A stretch of DNA of 64,000 nt from Campylobacter sp. 19-13652 (lineage in GTDB: Bacteria; Campylobacterota; Campylobacteria; Campylobacterales; Campylobacteraceae). The translations under genes were made by a program, and so were the position numbers. The notes below the pieces were generated by a model. It was given only the letters and a program-made list of their open reading frames with translations, ran no database searches and was not told where the DNA came from. The stretch lies in assembly GCF_019702925.1 (NCBI RefSeq), contig NZ_AP024713.1, positions 558,001-622,000 on the forward strand, given 5' to 3'. Positions within the stretch are counted from its first letter, which is position 1. Each line of letters begins with the position of its first letter. Positions 35,744-43,826 of the stretch are shown here, one piece after another.

Positions 35744-37087
35744 ATGAATGATAAATTTTCTCGTTTAGGTTTTATCCTTTCTATTGTTGGGGCTGCGATT
35801 GGGCTTGGAAACGCGTGGAAGTTTCCATATATGACTGGTGCAAACGGCGGCTCGGCTTTTGTGCTTATTTACCTAGTTTTTACTATTTTAGTGGGGCTTA
35901 GTATATTTTTTGCTGAGCTTGCTATGGGAAAGCTAAGCGGAGGCGACGTGGTGAGCGCTTTTTACTCGCTTGCGCCAAAGCATAAAAAGCTATGGAGCAA
36001 GGCTGGGTTTATGATGATTACAGGCGTGCTAGTGGCTAGCTTTTATACGCTTATTATAGGCTGGGTTATTAAATATGCTGTACTTAGTTTTTCTGATTTG
36101 CCAATTAATACAGACCTAGCCCAGCAGAGCTTTGTAGGTTTTATCACAAATGACATAAAAGGGCAGATATTTTATTATTCTATAGCGTTTTTTAGCTACT
36201 TTTTTATACTTGCTAAGGGGATAAAATCGGGTATTGAGAGGCTAAATTTATGGCTTATGCCGATACTTTTTGTGCTTCTTATGCTTATGCTTGGTTATTC
36301 GGCTAGCATGTCTGGCTTTTCCGCTGCCCTTGAGTTTTTATTAAGTCCTGATTTTAGCAAGGTTACTGGCGAGACTATATTTATGGCTTTGGGACTTGCG
36401 TTTTTTACTATGTGTGTAGGTATTGGCGCTATTATCACATATTCAGCCAGCCTAAATGACAGCACAAATCTCTTTACTTCCTCTTTATACGTGGTGGCTT
36501 TAAATTTAATCATAAGCATAGTAATTGGGCTTATTGTATTTACCTTTGTTTTTGAGTTTGGAGGTGCACCAAATGGAGGTCCTGGACTTGTTTTTATCAC
36601 TCTACCTACGCTTTTTGCAAGCCTAAAGGTCGGCATTTTAGGCAATGTGCTAAGCTTTGCGTTTTTTAGTGTGCTTATATTTGCAGGGCTTACATCGGCT
36701 ATTTCTATGGTTGAGCCTTTGATTTTTTATTTTAGCAAAAGTAGGGGCATAAGCCGTATAAGGGCTATTTTTATAGTGGGCGCTATTACTTATATTTTAG
36801 GCATGCTGTGTATATTTGGGCAGAGTGCGGATTACTCAGAGGCTTTAAAATTTGCAGGTAAGAGCTTTTTTGATTGGCTTGATTTTATATCGTCCAATAT
36901 TATGTTGCCAGTTGGTGGTATGATTATCTGCTTTTTTGTGGGCTGGAGCATGCGCTTTGATGAGGTACAGGGGCTTTTAAAGCCGTATATGGGCAGGACT
37001 ATTTTTGAGTTTTGGTATTTTTGCGTGCGCTTTATAGCTCCAGCTTGCGTTTTGGCTGTGTTTATTAAAGGATTATATAATGAATAG
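35744..37087 (+). CDS. Sodium:neurotransmitter symporter family transporter (NSS paralogue 2)
   Basis: NSS family Na+ symporter of 447 residues with 11 predicted helices. The start chosen is ATG at 35744 (MNDKFSRLGF), aligning with the other paralogues; an upstream in-frame TTG at 35735 overlaps the previous gene. TM1 reads GAAIGLGNAWKFP, and TM6 reads FFTMCVGIGAIITYSAS near 220, the conventional form. Cysteine stands where LeuT has Ser256. TM8 has AGLTSAISMVEP. The gene overlaps paralogue 3 by eight bases. Its substrate is likely to differ from that of paralogue 1, because the TM6 binding region differs (inference). Confidence 0.92.
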   Translation: MNDKFSRLGFILSIVGAAIGLGNAWKFPYMTGANGGSAFVLIYLVFTILVGLSIFFAELAMGKLSGGDVVSAFYSLAPKHKKLWSKAGFMMITGVLVASFYTLIIGWVIKYAVLSFSDLPINTDLAQQSFVGFITNDIKGQIFYYSIAFFSYFFILAKGIKSGIERLNLWLMPILFVLLMLMLGYSASMSGFSAALEFLLSPDFSKVTGETIFMALGLAFFTMCVGIGAIITYSASLNDSTNLFTSSLYVVALNLIISIVIGLIVFTFVFEFGGAPNGGPGLVFITLPTLFASLKVGILGNVLSFAFFSVLIFAGLTSAISMVEPLIFYFSKSRGISRIRAIFIVGAITYILGMLCIFGQSADYSEALKFAGKSFFDWLDFISSNIMLPVGGMIICFFVGWSMRFDEVQGLLKPYMGRTIFEFWYFCVRFIAPACVLAVFIKGLYNE

Positions 37088-38462
37088 ATTTTCAAAATTA
37101 GGTTATGTTTTGGCTGTTGCTGGCTCTGCTGTGGGGCTTGGCAATGCATGGAAGTTTCCATATGTCGTGGGTAATAATGGTGGTTCTGCCTTTGTGCTTT
37201 TGTATCTTGGAATTTGTCTAGTGGTAGGCATACCTATATTTTTAGGCGAGCTTAGTATAGGTAAACTCTCAGAAAGCGATAGCGTAAACGCCTTTAGTAA
37301 ACTTACTGATAAATTTAAAGGCTTTTGGAAAGCAGTGGGCTTTACTTCGGTGCTTACTGGATATATTATAGCTTGTTATTATGTTGTAGTTATTGGCTGG
37401 GTGCTTTATTATATTTTTATGGCACTTGGGGGATTTGGCGATATTTCTATGGTGGCAAACTCGGCTAGTTTCTCAGAAGCTTTTGATACGTCAAAGGGTG
37501 TATTTATCAGCTTTTTAACCCAAAACTGGCTTATGCAAACGCTCTGTTTTTTTGCTGTTTTAGCAGGCTGCGTATTCATAGTTTCAAGAGGCATAATAGG
37601 TGGGATTGAGCGGCTTAATACCTATATGATGCCGTCTTTATTTATCCTGCTTTTGGTTATGCTTGCTTACTCAATTAGTGCGAGCAGTGGCGGATTTAGC
37701 GAGGCGGCCAGGTTTTTGCTTGTGCCTAATTTTAGCAAAATAAACTTTAACTCGTTTTTAGAAGCCCTTGGGCTTGCATTTTTTACGATGTCGCTAGGTA
37801 TAGCAGTGATTATTACCTATTCGGCTAGCCTAAATGACAATGCAAATTTTTTACGCTCCACATTTAGCGTAGTTGGTATTAATATCTTGCTTGCTATTAT
37901 GATGGGGCTTATAATCTTTACTTTTATTTTTGAATTTAACGCCCCACCAGCCCAGGGTCCAGGGCTTGTGTTTATGTCTTTGCCACTTTTATTTGCCAAA
38001 ATGGGCTCAGTCGTGGGTACGCTTATGGGTGTTGGCTTTTTTGTGGCGTTGCTTTTTGCTGGGGTTACCTCGGCTATTTCTATTATTGAGCCATTTACCT
38101 TTTTTCTGGTTAGAAACTACAACATAAGCAGGGCAAAAGCGCTTTGCATACTTGGCGCTGGTATGGTTATTATAGGGCTTGCTAGCCTGCTTTCTAATGT
38201 CTCTGGCGTAGGCGAACATTATCAAATTTTTGGTATGGGATTTTTGGATTTTCTTGATTATGTTGCGTCTAAAATTTTAATGCCACTATGTGGTATAGGG
38301 GCTGCTATTTTTGTGGGCTTTGTGATAAAGCGTGATGGGCTTGAGCTACTGTTTTTACCACATATGCCAAAGGCTGTTTTTGAAATTTGGTATATCTGTA
38401 TTAGATTTATCGCTCCAGCTTGCGTTATAGCGGTTATGATTAATGCTTTGTGGCCTAGATAA
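37080..38462 (+). CDS. Sodium:neurotransmitter symporter family transporter (NSS paralogue 3)
   Basis: NSS family Na+ symporter, 460 residues, 11 predicted helices. TM1 is GSAVGLGNAWKFPYVV near residue 15, TM6 FFTMSLGIAVIITYSAS near 228, close to paralogue 2 but with alanine replacing the TM6 glycine (LeuT Gly260). TM8 has AGVTSAISIIEP. The start lies within the end of paralogue 2, and its stop overlaps the dctQ start by one base, which ties the NSS genes to the TRAP genes in one transcript. Substrate unknown; amino acids are the usual cargo of this family. Confidence 0.92.
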   Translation: MNRFSKLGYVLAVAGSAVGLGNAWKFPYVVGNNGGSAFVLLYLGICLVVGIPIFLGELSIGKLSESDSVNAFSKLTDKFKGFWKAVGFTSVLTGYIIACYYVVVIGWVLYYIFMALGGFGDISMVANSASFSEAFDTSKGVFISFLTQNWLMQTLCFFAVLAGCVFIVSRGIIGGIERLNTYMMPSLFILLLVMLAYSISASSGGFSEAARFLLVPNFSKINFNSFLEALGLAFFTMSLGIAVIITYSASLNDNANFLRSTFSVVGINILLAIMMGLIIFTFIFEFNAPPAQGPGLVFMSLPLLFAKMGSVVGTLMGVGFFVALLFAGVTSAISIIEPFTFFLVRNYNISRAKALCILGAGMVIIGLASLLSNVSGVGEHYQIFGMGFLDFLDYVASKILMPLCGIGAAIFVGFVIKRDGLELLFLPHMPKAVFEIWYICIRFIAPACVIAVMINALWPR

Positions 38463-38980
38463 TGCTTAATAAAATAGTTTCATTTTTTGATGTGCTTGTA
38501 CGTTTTGTACTTTCGTTGTCTATGGCAGCTATGCTTTTGCTTATTTTAGTAGTGCTTTTTAATGTCGTTTCGCGCTATCTCTTTAGTTACTCAAATGTAG
38601 GGCTTTCGGAGCTTGAGTGGCACCTTTTTGCTGTTATTTTCCTACTTGGTATGAGCTGTTGCTTGTATGATGATAGCCATGTTAGGGTGGATATTTTTTA
38701 TGCTAACATAAGCCCTAGGAAAAAGGCTTTAATAAATATCATCTTTACAATTTTATTTGTCATACCGCTTGCACTTTTAATCTCGCAGCTTTCGCTTGAT
38801 TATGTAGCCGAAGCATATCAGTCTAATGAAGCAAGCGCAGACCCAGGCGGATTAAGCCATAGATTTATCATAAAAGCCCTAATTCCACTATCATTTTACC
38901 TGCTGATATTTATAAGTTTTGGCACCCTAGTTAAAAATTTAATATCTTTAAAAAGCGCACAAGAAAGAGGCGACAAATGA
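38462..38980 (+). CDS. dctQ: TRAP transporter small membrane subunit (DctQ-like)
   Basis: A 172-residue protein with four transmembrane helices, the DctQ layout: helix 1 FVLSLSMAAMLLLILVVLFNVVSRYLF, then SELEWHLFAVIFLLGMSCCLYDDSHVRVDIFY, the characteristic family segment. DctQ supports the large DctM subunit in Na+-driven uptake of organic acids, delivered by a periplasmic DctP. It overlaps the NSS paralogue 3 stop by one base and dctM by four. No dctP lies next to the pair or elsewhere in the window. The substrate may be a C4-dicarboxylate but is unproven. Confidence 0.9.
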   Translation: MLNKIVSFFDVLVRFVLSLSMAAMLLLILVVLFNVVSRYLFSYSNVGLSELEWHLFAVIFLLGMSCCLYDDSHVRVDIFYANISPRKKALINIIFTILFVIPLALLISQLSLDYVAEAYQSNEASADPGGLSHRFIIKALIPLSFYLLIFISFGTLVKNLISLKSAQERGDK

Positions 38981-40299
38981 TAGGTATTGTTATGTTTGGC
39001 GCAGCTTTGCTTGCGCTTGGGTTTGGCTACCCTGTGGCTTTTACCTTTGGGGCTGTGGCTATGGTGTTTGGTGGTATCGGCGCGATTAGTGAGGCCTTTG
39101 GCGATGGCGGAGGACTGGCAGAGAGTGCTGAAATATTCATAGACATGTTTAAGTTTATGCCGTATCGAATTTATGCCATAATGGAAAATAAAATTCTAAT
39201 TGCCGTTCCACTTTTTGTCTTTATGGGGGTTATTTTAGAAAAATCAAAGCTAGCTGAGAGACTTCTAACCTCTATGGCATTTTTATTTGGCGGAGTTAGG
39301 GGCGGGGTGGCTATTAGTACTGTGCTTGTCGGTGCTCTACTAGCTGCAAGCACTGGCGTAGTGGGTGCTAGCGTGGTGGCTATGGGTATGATAAGCCTAC
39401 CTGTCATGCTGCGCTACCGATACAATGCCTCACTTGGCTGTGGTACGATATGCGCTTCTGGTACTTTAGGGCAGATTATTCCGCCTTCAATCGTGCTTAT
39501 TATCTTGGGCGATGTTTTTAATGTCCCAGTAGGAAGCCTCTTTCACGAGGCGCTTGCACCTGGGCTTGTCTTGGTTTTTGCTTATGTGGTTTATATTTTA
39601 GTTGTTGGATATTTTAAGCCAGAGTATGCCCCTATAGTGCCAGCAAATGAGCATGAGGCTTATAGCATCCAGCTTTTTAGAGCTATTAGGGCTATTTTGC
39701 CTCCGCTTTTGCTTGTGATATTTGTGCTTGGTTCTATATTTGCTGGAGTTGCCACTCCTACTGAAAGCTCGGCTTTAGGCTGCGCTGGAGCTGTTATTTT
39801 GTCTGTTTTTTATCGTACTTTTTCATTTTCTATGATTAAGGCTGCGCTTCTTGAGAGCGTGCGTACAACTGCTGTAATCTTTACCATACTCGTTGGCGCT
39901 ACGGCGTTTTCTTTGGTGTTTAGCTACGGTGGTGGCGAGGATTTAGTAAGTGAGTTTATGACAAATTTACCAGGGCAAAAATGGGGCTTTATTATCTTTG
40001 TTATGGTGGCTATTTTCTTGCTTGGATTTTTTATAGATTTTGTGGAGATTTCTTATATTGTCCTGCCGATTGTTGTGCCTATAATTTCAGATTTAGGGAT
40101 TGAGCCAGTAGCCTTTGCCATACTTATAGCTATGAATTTACAAACTTCGTTTTTAACACCTCCTTTTGGTTTTAGTCTTTTCTTTTTGCGCGGAGTTGCG
40201 CCAAAGAGCATTAAGACCGCCGAAATTTATAAAGGTGTGGTACCTTTTATTGTTATACAGTTGGTTGTTTTGGTTGTGTTTACGCTTTATCTTATGTAA
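38977..40299 (+). CDS. dctM: TRAP transporter large membrane subunit (DctM-like)
   Basis: The transport subunit of a tripartite ATP-independent periplasmic transporter, 440 residues with about 12 helices. Family wording includes FGYPVAFTFGAVAMVFGGIG, AVPLFVFMGVILEKSKLAERLL, GVVGASVVAMGMISLPVMLR, GTLGQIIPPSIVLIILGD and FVGVATPTESSALG-like VATPTESSALGCAGA. It is driven by Na+, in keeping with its neighbours. The DctP binding protein is missing here. A weak hairpin (TGGCG at 40302-40306, CGCCA at 40313-40317) follows the stop, and then a 90-base gap with a likely promoter before oadG. Confidence 0.93.
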   Translation: MIGIVMFGAALLALGFGYPVAFTFGAVAMVFGGIGAISEAFGDGGGLAESAEIFIDMFKFMPYRIYAIMENKILIAVPLFVFMGVILEKSKLAERLLTSMAFLFGGVRGGVAISTVLVGALLAASTGVVGASVVAMGMISLPVMLRYRYNASLGCGTICASGTLGQIIPPSIVLIILGDVFNVPVGSLFHEALAPGLVLVFAYVVYILVVGYFKPEYAPIVPANEHEAYSIQLFRAIRAILPPLLLVIFVLGSIFAGVATPTESSALGCAGAVILSVFYRTFSFSMIKAALLESVRTTAVIFTILVGATAFSLVFSYGGGEDLVSEFMTNLPGQKWGFIIFVMVAIFLLGFFIDFVEISYIVLPIVVPIISDLGIEPVAFAILIAMNLQTSFLTPPFGFSLFFLRGVAPKSIKTAEIYKGVVPFIVIQLVVLVVFTLYLM

Positions 40300-40391
40300 A
40301 GTGGCGTAAATGCGCCAAAACTAGCTATAAAATAAATAATTTTTAAACTTAATAATTGTAGAATACAAAAATACTTTTGTAAAGGGTTGTC

Positions 40392-40643
40392 ATGGAGATT
40401 AATCTAGTGGTCGAAGGGCTTAGATTTATGATTTTAGGTATGTCAAGCGTCTTTATTTTTTTAAGCGTTATGATATTTGTCTTAAAACTTCAAGGTCGGA
40501 TTTTATCTTCTTTAGGGTTTAATCAAACTTTACACCAACCCCCCAAGCCAACCCCCCAAGCCAACCCAAATCAAAATCAAATAGATAATGACACCATAGC
40601 CGCCATTAGCGTTGCTATTAATAAATTTAGGAGCCAAAAGTGA
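40392..40643 (+). CDS. oadG: Oxaloacetate decarboxylase gamma subunit
   Basis: Small membrane subunit that assembles the Na+-pumping oxaloacetate decarboxylase and binds zinc. The 83-residue protein has one N-terminal helix (LRFMILGMSSVFIFLSVMIFVL), the typical OadG start, a Pro/Gln/Asn-rich linker (residues ~52-66) and a short C-terminal helix DDTIAAISVAINKF-like segment (NDTIAAISVAINKFRS). The linker DNA is a 13-bp tandem repeat with two C6 tracts. The gene is coupled by a four-base overlap (GTGA) not to oadA, as expected, but to an NSS transporter; oadA and oadB follow that. Confidence 0.9.
   Translation: MEINLVVEGLRFMILGMSSVFIFLSVMIFVLKLQGRILSSLGFNQTLHQPPKPTPQANPNQNQIDNDTIAAISVAINKFRSQK
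40545..40577 (+). repeat. 13-bp tandem repeat with C6 tracts inside oadG
   Basis: The unit CCAACCCCCCAAG occurs at 40545-40557 and 40558-40570, followed by the partial unit CCAACCC at 40571-40577. The unit length is not a multiple of three, and each copy holds a C6 run, so gain or loss of a unit or of one C would shift the OadG frame in its flexible linker. Confidence 0.75.
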
Positions 40644-41983
40644 TAGCTGATAAATTCTCTCGCATAGGATTTATACTTGCTGTTGCTGGTTCTGCTGTGG
40701 GGCTTGGTAATGCGTGGAAGTTCCCTACTATGGTGGGAAATAACGGCGGTTCGGCTTTTATCGCACTTTATTTGCTGCTTACCTTTGCTATCGCTTTTAT
40801 TGCATTTTTGGCTGAGCTTGCTATCGGACGGCTTGGCGAGACTGACCTTGTTGGCTGCTTTTACAAGCTAGCCCCAAAGCATAAAAGAGCATGGAGCTTA
40901 GCTGGATTTTTCTCAATTAGCGCGATTTTAATAGCCAGCTTTTACATGGTAGTTATTGGCTGGCTTGTTTATTATATATTCCTTAGCTTTACAGGATTGC
41001 CAGCTACTCCAGAGGCTTCAGGGGCTAGCTTTGAGCGTATTATCAGTGCAGACGCTACAAGCGCGCTTATCTGCTTTAGTTTTGTTTTTGTTATTGTATT
41101 TTTTACCGTTTCAAAGGGGATAAAAAGCGGTATTGAGCGACTGAATGTATTTATGATGCCTAGCCTTTTTATCCTGCTTTGCGTGCTTTTTGCTTACTCG
41201 CTTAGTATGGGTGGGGGATTTTTAAAAGCGGCTGAGTTTTTATTTGTTCCTGATTTTAGCAAAATCACTCCACACCTTGTTCTTGAGGCTTTGGGACTTG
41301 CGTTTTTCTCGCTATCTATGGGTACTGGCACCATCCCTACATACGCCGCTAGCCTTGATGAGAGGACAAATTTAGTCCGTTCGACGCTTTCGATTATTTT
41401 TATAAATATCTTAATTGGCATAATGATGGGACTTATTGTCTTTACCTTTATTTTTGATGCCGGCTTTGATAGTACCCAAGGCGGGCCTGGGCTTATATTT
41501 GTTAGTCTTGCTCTACTTTTTGCAAAGCTTGGCGTTGTAGGGCAGGTGCTTGCGGTTTGTTTTTTTACTGCGCTACTTTTTGCCGGAGTTACTTCGGCGG
41601 TTTCGATGATAGAGCCATTTGCTTTTTATCTTATAAATAAATTTAACATCACTCGTAAAAGCGCACTTTTAATAATAGGCGTTGTTGTTTATGTACTAGG
41701 AATTTTTTGCGTATTTAGTTTTTACAAGCCAACTTCAGAGAGCTTTAGCCTATTTGGCAAGCCTATATTTGATATTTTAGACGCACTTACCTCTACACTA
41801 CTTATGCCCCTTGGTGCGCTTAGCTTTAGTATTTTTGTCGGCTATGTACTTAAAAAGGATACTTTGTGGGGGCTTTTTAGTGGCTTTATGAGTAGGGTTG
41901 GTTTTAATGTTTGGTATTTTGCGCTTAGATACATAGTGCCGCTTGGTATAGTGGCTATAATGCTTTATAAATTTAAATCCTAG
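40640..41983 (+). CDS. Sodium:neurotransmitter symporter family transporter (NSS paralogue 4, inside the oad locus)
   Basis: NSS family Na+ symporter of 447 residues with 11 predicted helices. GTG start at 40640 with ribosome binding site AGGAGCC, overlapping the oadG stop. TM1 GSAVGLGNAWKFPTMV near 14; TM6 FFSLSMGTGTIPTYAAS near 220, with IP for the usual II, the same substitution as in paralogue 1, to which it is closest. TM8 AGVTSAVSMIEP keeps the Na2 site. Lying between oadG and oadA, it is presumably co-expressed with the decarboxylase. It may import a substrate that is converted to oxaloacetate, such as aspartate (inference). Confidence 0.93.
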   Translation: MIADKFSRIGFILAVAGSAVGLGNAWKFPTMVGNNGGSAFIALYLLLTFAIAFIAFLAELAIGRLGETDLVGCFYKLAPKHKRAWSLAGFFSISAILIASFYMVVIGWLVYYIFLSFTGLPATPEASGASFERIISADATSALICFSFVFVIVFFTVSKGIKSGIERLNVFMMPSLFILLCVLFAYSLSMGGGFLKAAEFLFVPDFSKITPHLVLEALGLAFFSLSMGTGTIPTYAASLDERTNLVRSTLSIIFINILIGIMMGLIVFTFIFDAGFDSTQGGPGLIFVSLALLFAKLGVVGQVLAVCFFTALLFAGVTSAVSMIEPFAFYLINKFNITRKSALLIIGVVVYVLGIFCVFSFYKPTSESFSLFGKPIFDILDALTSTLLMPLGALSFSIFVGYVLKKDTLWGLFSGFMSRVGFNVWYFALRYIVPLGIVAIMLYKFKS

Positions 41984-41996
41984 TGGGAGGGGATAA

Positions 41997-43826
41997 ATGG
42001 CTAAAAAATTCATAGACGTGATGGATACCACCTTTAGAGATGGTTTCCAGTCTGTTTTTGGTGCACGTGTGCTTATGCAGGACTTTTTGCCTGCTGTTGA
42101 GGCAGCTAAAGAGGCTGGTATCACGCACTTTGAATTTGGCGGTGGAGCGCGATTTCAAAGCCTTTATTTTTATCTAAACGAAGATGCGTTTGATATGATG
42201 GATAAAATTAGAGAAGTTGCTGGCAAGGATGCAAATTTACAAACCCTAAGTCGCGGCGTAAATACCGTAATGCTAGATACTGGAAGTCGTGAGCTTATAG
42301 ATCTGCACGCTAAGCTTTTTAAAAAGCACGGCACAACGACAGTGCGAAATTTTGATGCGCTAAATGACGTAAACAATCTAAAATATAGTGGCGAGCGTAT
42401 CACAGCACATGGCTTAAAGCATGAGGTTGTAGTTACTATTATGGATTTGCCTCCAGGCTGCGTTGGGGCGCATGATGTGGCTTTTTATGAGCGAATTTTA
42501 CGCGATATATTAGACGCTGGTATACCTTTTGATAGTGTCTGTTTTAAGGACGCAAGCGGCACAGCAAATCCTCAAAAAGTCTACGAGAGTATAAAAATGG
42601 CTCGTAGGTTACTCCCTGAAGGCACACATTTAAGACTTCACACCCATGAGACAGCTGGCGTGTCTGTAGCCTGCTATTTGGCTGCGCTTGAGGCTGGGGT
42701 TGATGGTATAGATCTAGCCGCACACCCAGTTAGTGGAGGGACTAGCCAGCCTGATATTCTTACTATGCTTCATGCGCTTAAAGGCAAGGATTATGATTTA
42801 GGCTTAGATGCTGAGAAAATTTTAAAATACGAGGACGTTTTGGCTGATTGCTTAAAAGATTACTTCCTCCCACCAGAAGCTACGCAGGTAAGCCCTATCA
42901 TACCATTTAGCCCTATGCCAGGAGGGGCTCTTACGGCAAATACGCAAATGATGCGAGATAATGGTATAATGGATAAATTCCCAGCCGTCATAAAAGCTAT
43001 GCGCGAAGTCGTCGAAAAGGGCGGCTTTGGCACCTCTGTTACGCCTGTTAGCCAGTTTTATTTTCAGCAGGCGTTTAATAATGTGATGTTTGGTAAGTGG
43101 GCAAAAATCGCCGATGGCTACGGCAAAATGGTGCTTGGATACTTCGGACGCACCCCAGTCGCTCCAGATTTAGAGATAGTAAAGCTAGCTAGCCAGCAGC
43201 TAGGGCTTGAGCCTACTAGCAAAGACGCCATGGATTTAGCTGATTTAGACCCTAAAAAATCAATAGCACATTTTAAGGCTATATTAGAGGATGAGGGTTT
43301 GCCACAAACTGATGAAAATATCTTTATAGCGGCTGCTTGCAAAGAAAAGGGTATATCGTTTTTAAAAGGGCAGGCAAAGGTAAATGTACGTAAAATTTCA
43401 ACCAAACCTAAAGAGCCAGCCAGCCAGCCTGAGCCAAGCCAATCTATGGCTAAAAGCGCAAAATATAGCATAGTTGTAAATGGCAACCGTTACAATGTTG
43501 AGGTTGCCGAAGGTTTTGATGCGTCTATTACCTCTATTGCACCAGCCAGCCAGCCAGCCTCTGCGCCTAGTGCGAATGCTCAAGCTGCTGCGGGGACTGC
43601 TTCATCTGATGATGTGGCTGTAAATTCTAGTCTACCTGGCAATGTGTATAAAATTTTATTAAAACAGGGAGATAGCGTAAAAAAGGGCGAAGCTATCGTG
43701 GTATTAGAGGCTATGAAAATGGAGATAGAAGTCGCTGCACCAGTTGATGGCGTCATATCCAGCATAGATGTATCGGTTGGCGAATCGGTGCAAAATGATC
43801 AATTATTAGCGAGGATAAGACCTTGA
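41997..43826 (+). CDS. oadA: Oxaloacetate decarboxylase alpha subunit (PycB-like carboxyltransferase with biotin domain)
   Basis: Cytoplasmic 609-residue subunit with a carboxyltransferase domain and a C-terminal biotinyl domain. The catalytic core starts [17 protein letters not shown], with [16 protein letters not shown] near 183 and [16 protein letters not shown] near 213 (metal-binding His-x-His). A Pro/Ala/Ser-rich linker (~462-540) leads to the biotin site [14 protein letters not shown] near 575. Its closest relative in memory is C. jejuni PycB, half of a two-part pyruvate carboxylase. The oadB and oadG genes alongside point instead to the Na+-pumping decarboxylase. Strong ribosome binding site GGGAGGGG. 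The linker DNA carries short CCAG tandem repeats. Confidence 0.92.
   Translation: MAKKFIDVMDTTFRDGFQSVFGARVLMQDFLPAVEAAKEAGITHFEFGGGARFQSLYFYLNEDAFDMMDKIREVAGKDANLQTLSRGVNTVMLDTGSRELIDLHAKLFKKHGTTTVRNFDALNDVNNLKYSGERITAHGLKHEVVVTIMDLPPGCVGAHDVAFYERILRDILDAGIPFDSVCFKDASGTANPQKVYESIKMARRLLPEGTHLRLHTHETAGVSVACYLAALEAGVDGIDLAAHPVSGGTSQPDILTMLHALKGKDYDLGLDAEKILKYEDVLADCLKDYFLPPEATQVSPIIPFSPMPGGALTANTQMMRDNGIMDKFPAVIKAMREVVEKGGFGTSVTPVSQFYFQQAFNNVMFGKWAKIADGYGKMVLGYFGRTPVAPDLEIVKLASQQLGLEPTSKDAMDLADLDPKKSIAHFKAILEDEGLPQTDENIFIAAACKEKGISFLKGQAKVNVRKISTKPKEPASQPEPSQSMAKSAKYSIVVNGNRYNVEVAEGFDASITSIAPASQPASAPSANAQAAAGTASSDDVAVNSSLPGNVYKILLKQGDSVKKGEAIVVLEAMKMEIEVAAPVDGVISSIDVSVGESVQNDQLLARIRP
43546..43561 (+). 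repeat. CCAG tetranucleotide repeat in the oadA linker
   Basis: Four consecutive CCAG units occur here within the Pro/Ala linker, and a shorter three-copy run lies near 43420. A tetranucleotide unit would shift the frame when it slips, though four copies is few for a true contingency locus. Confidence 0.5.

Noticed and set aside
41997-43826. Annotating the alpha subunit simply as pyruvate carboxylase subunit B
   Set aside because: oadG and oadB lie in the same run, which favours oxaloacetate decarboxylase; the ambiguity is kept in the findings.
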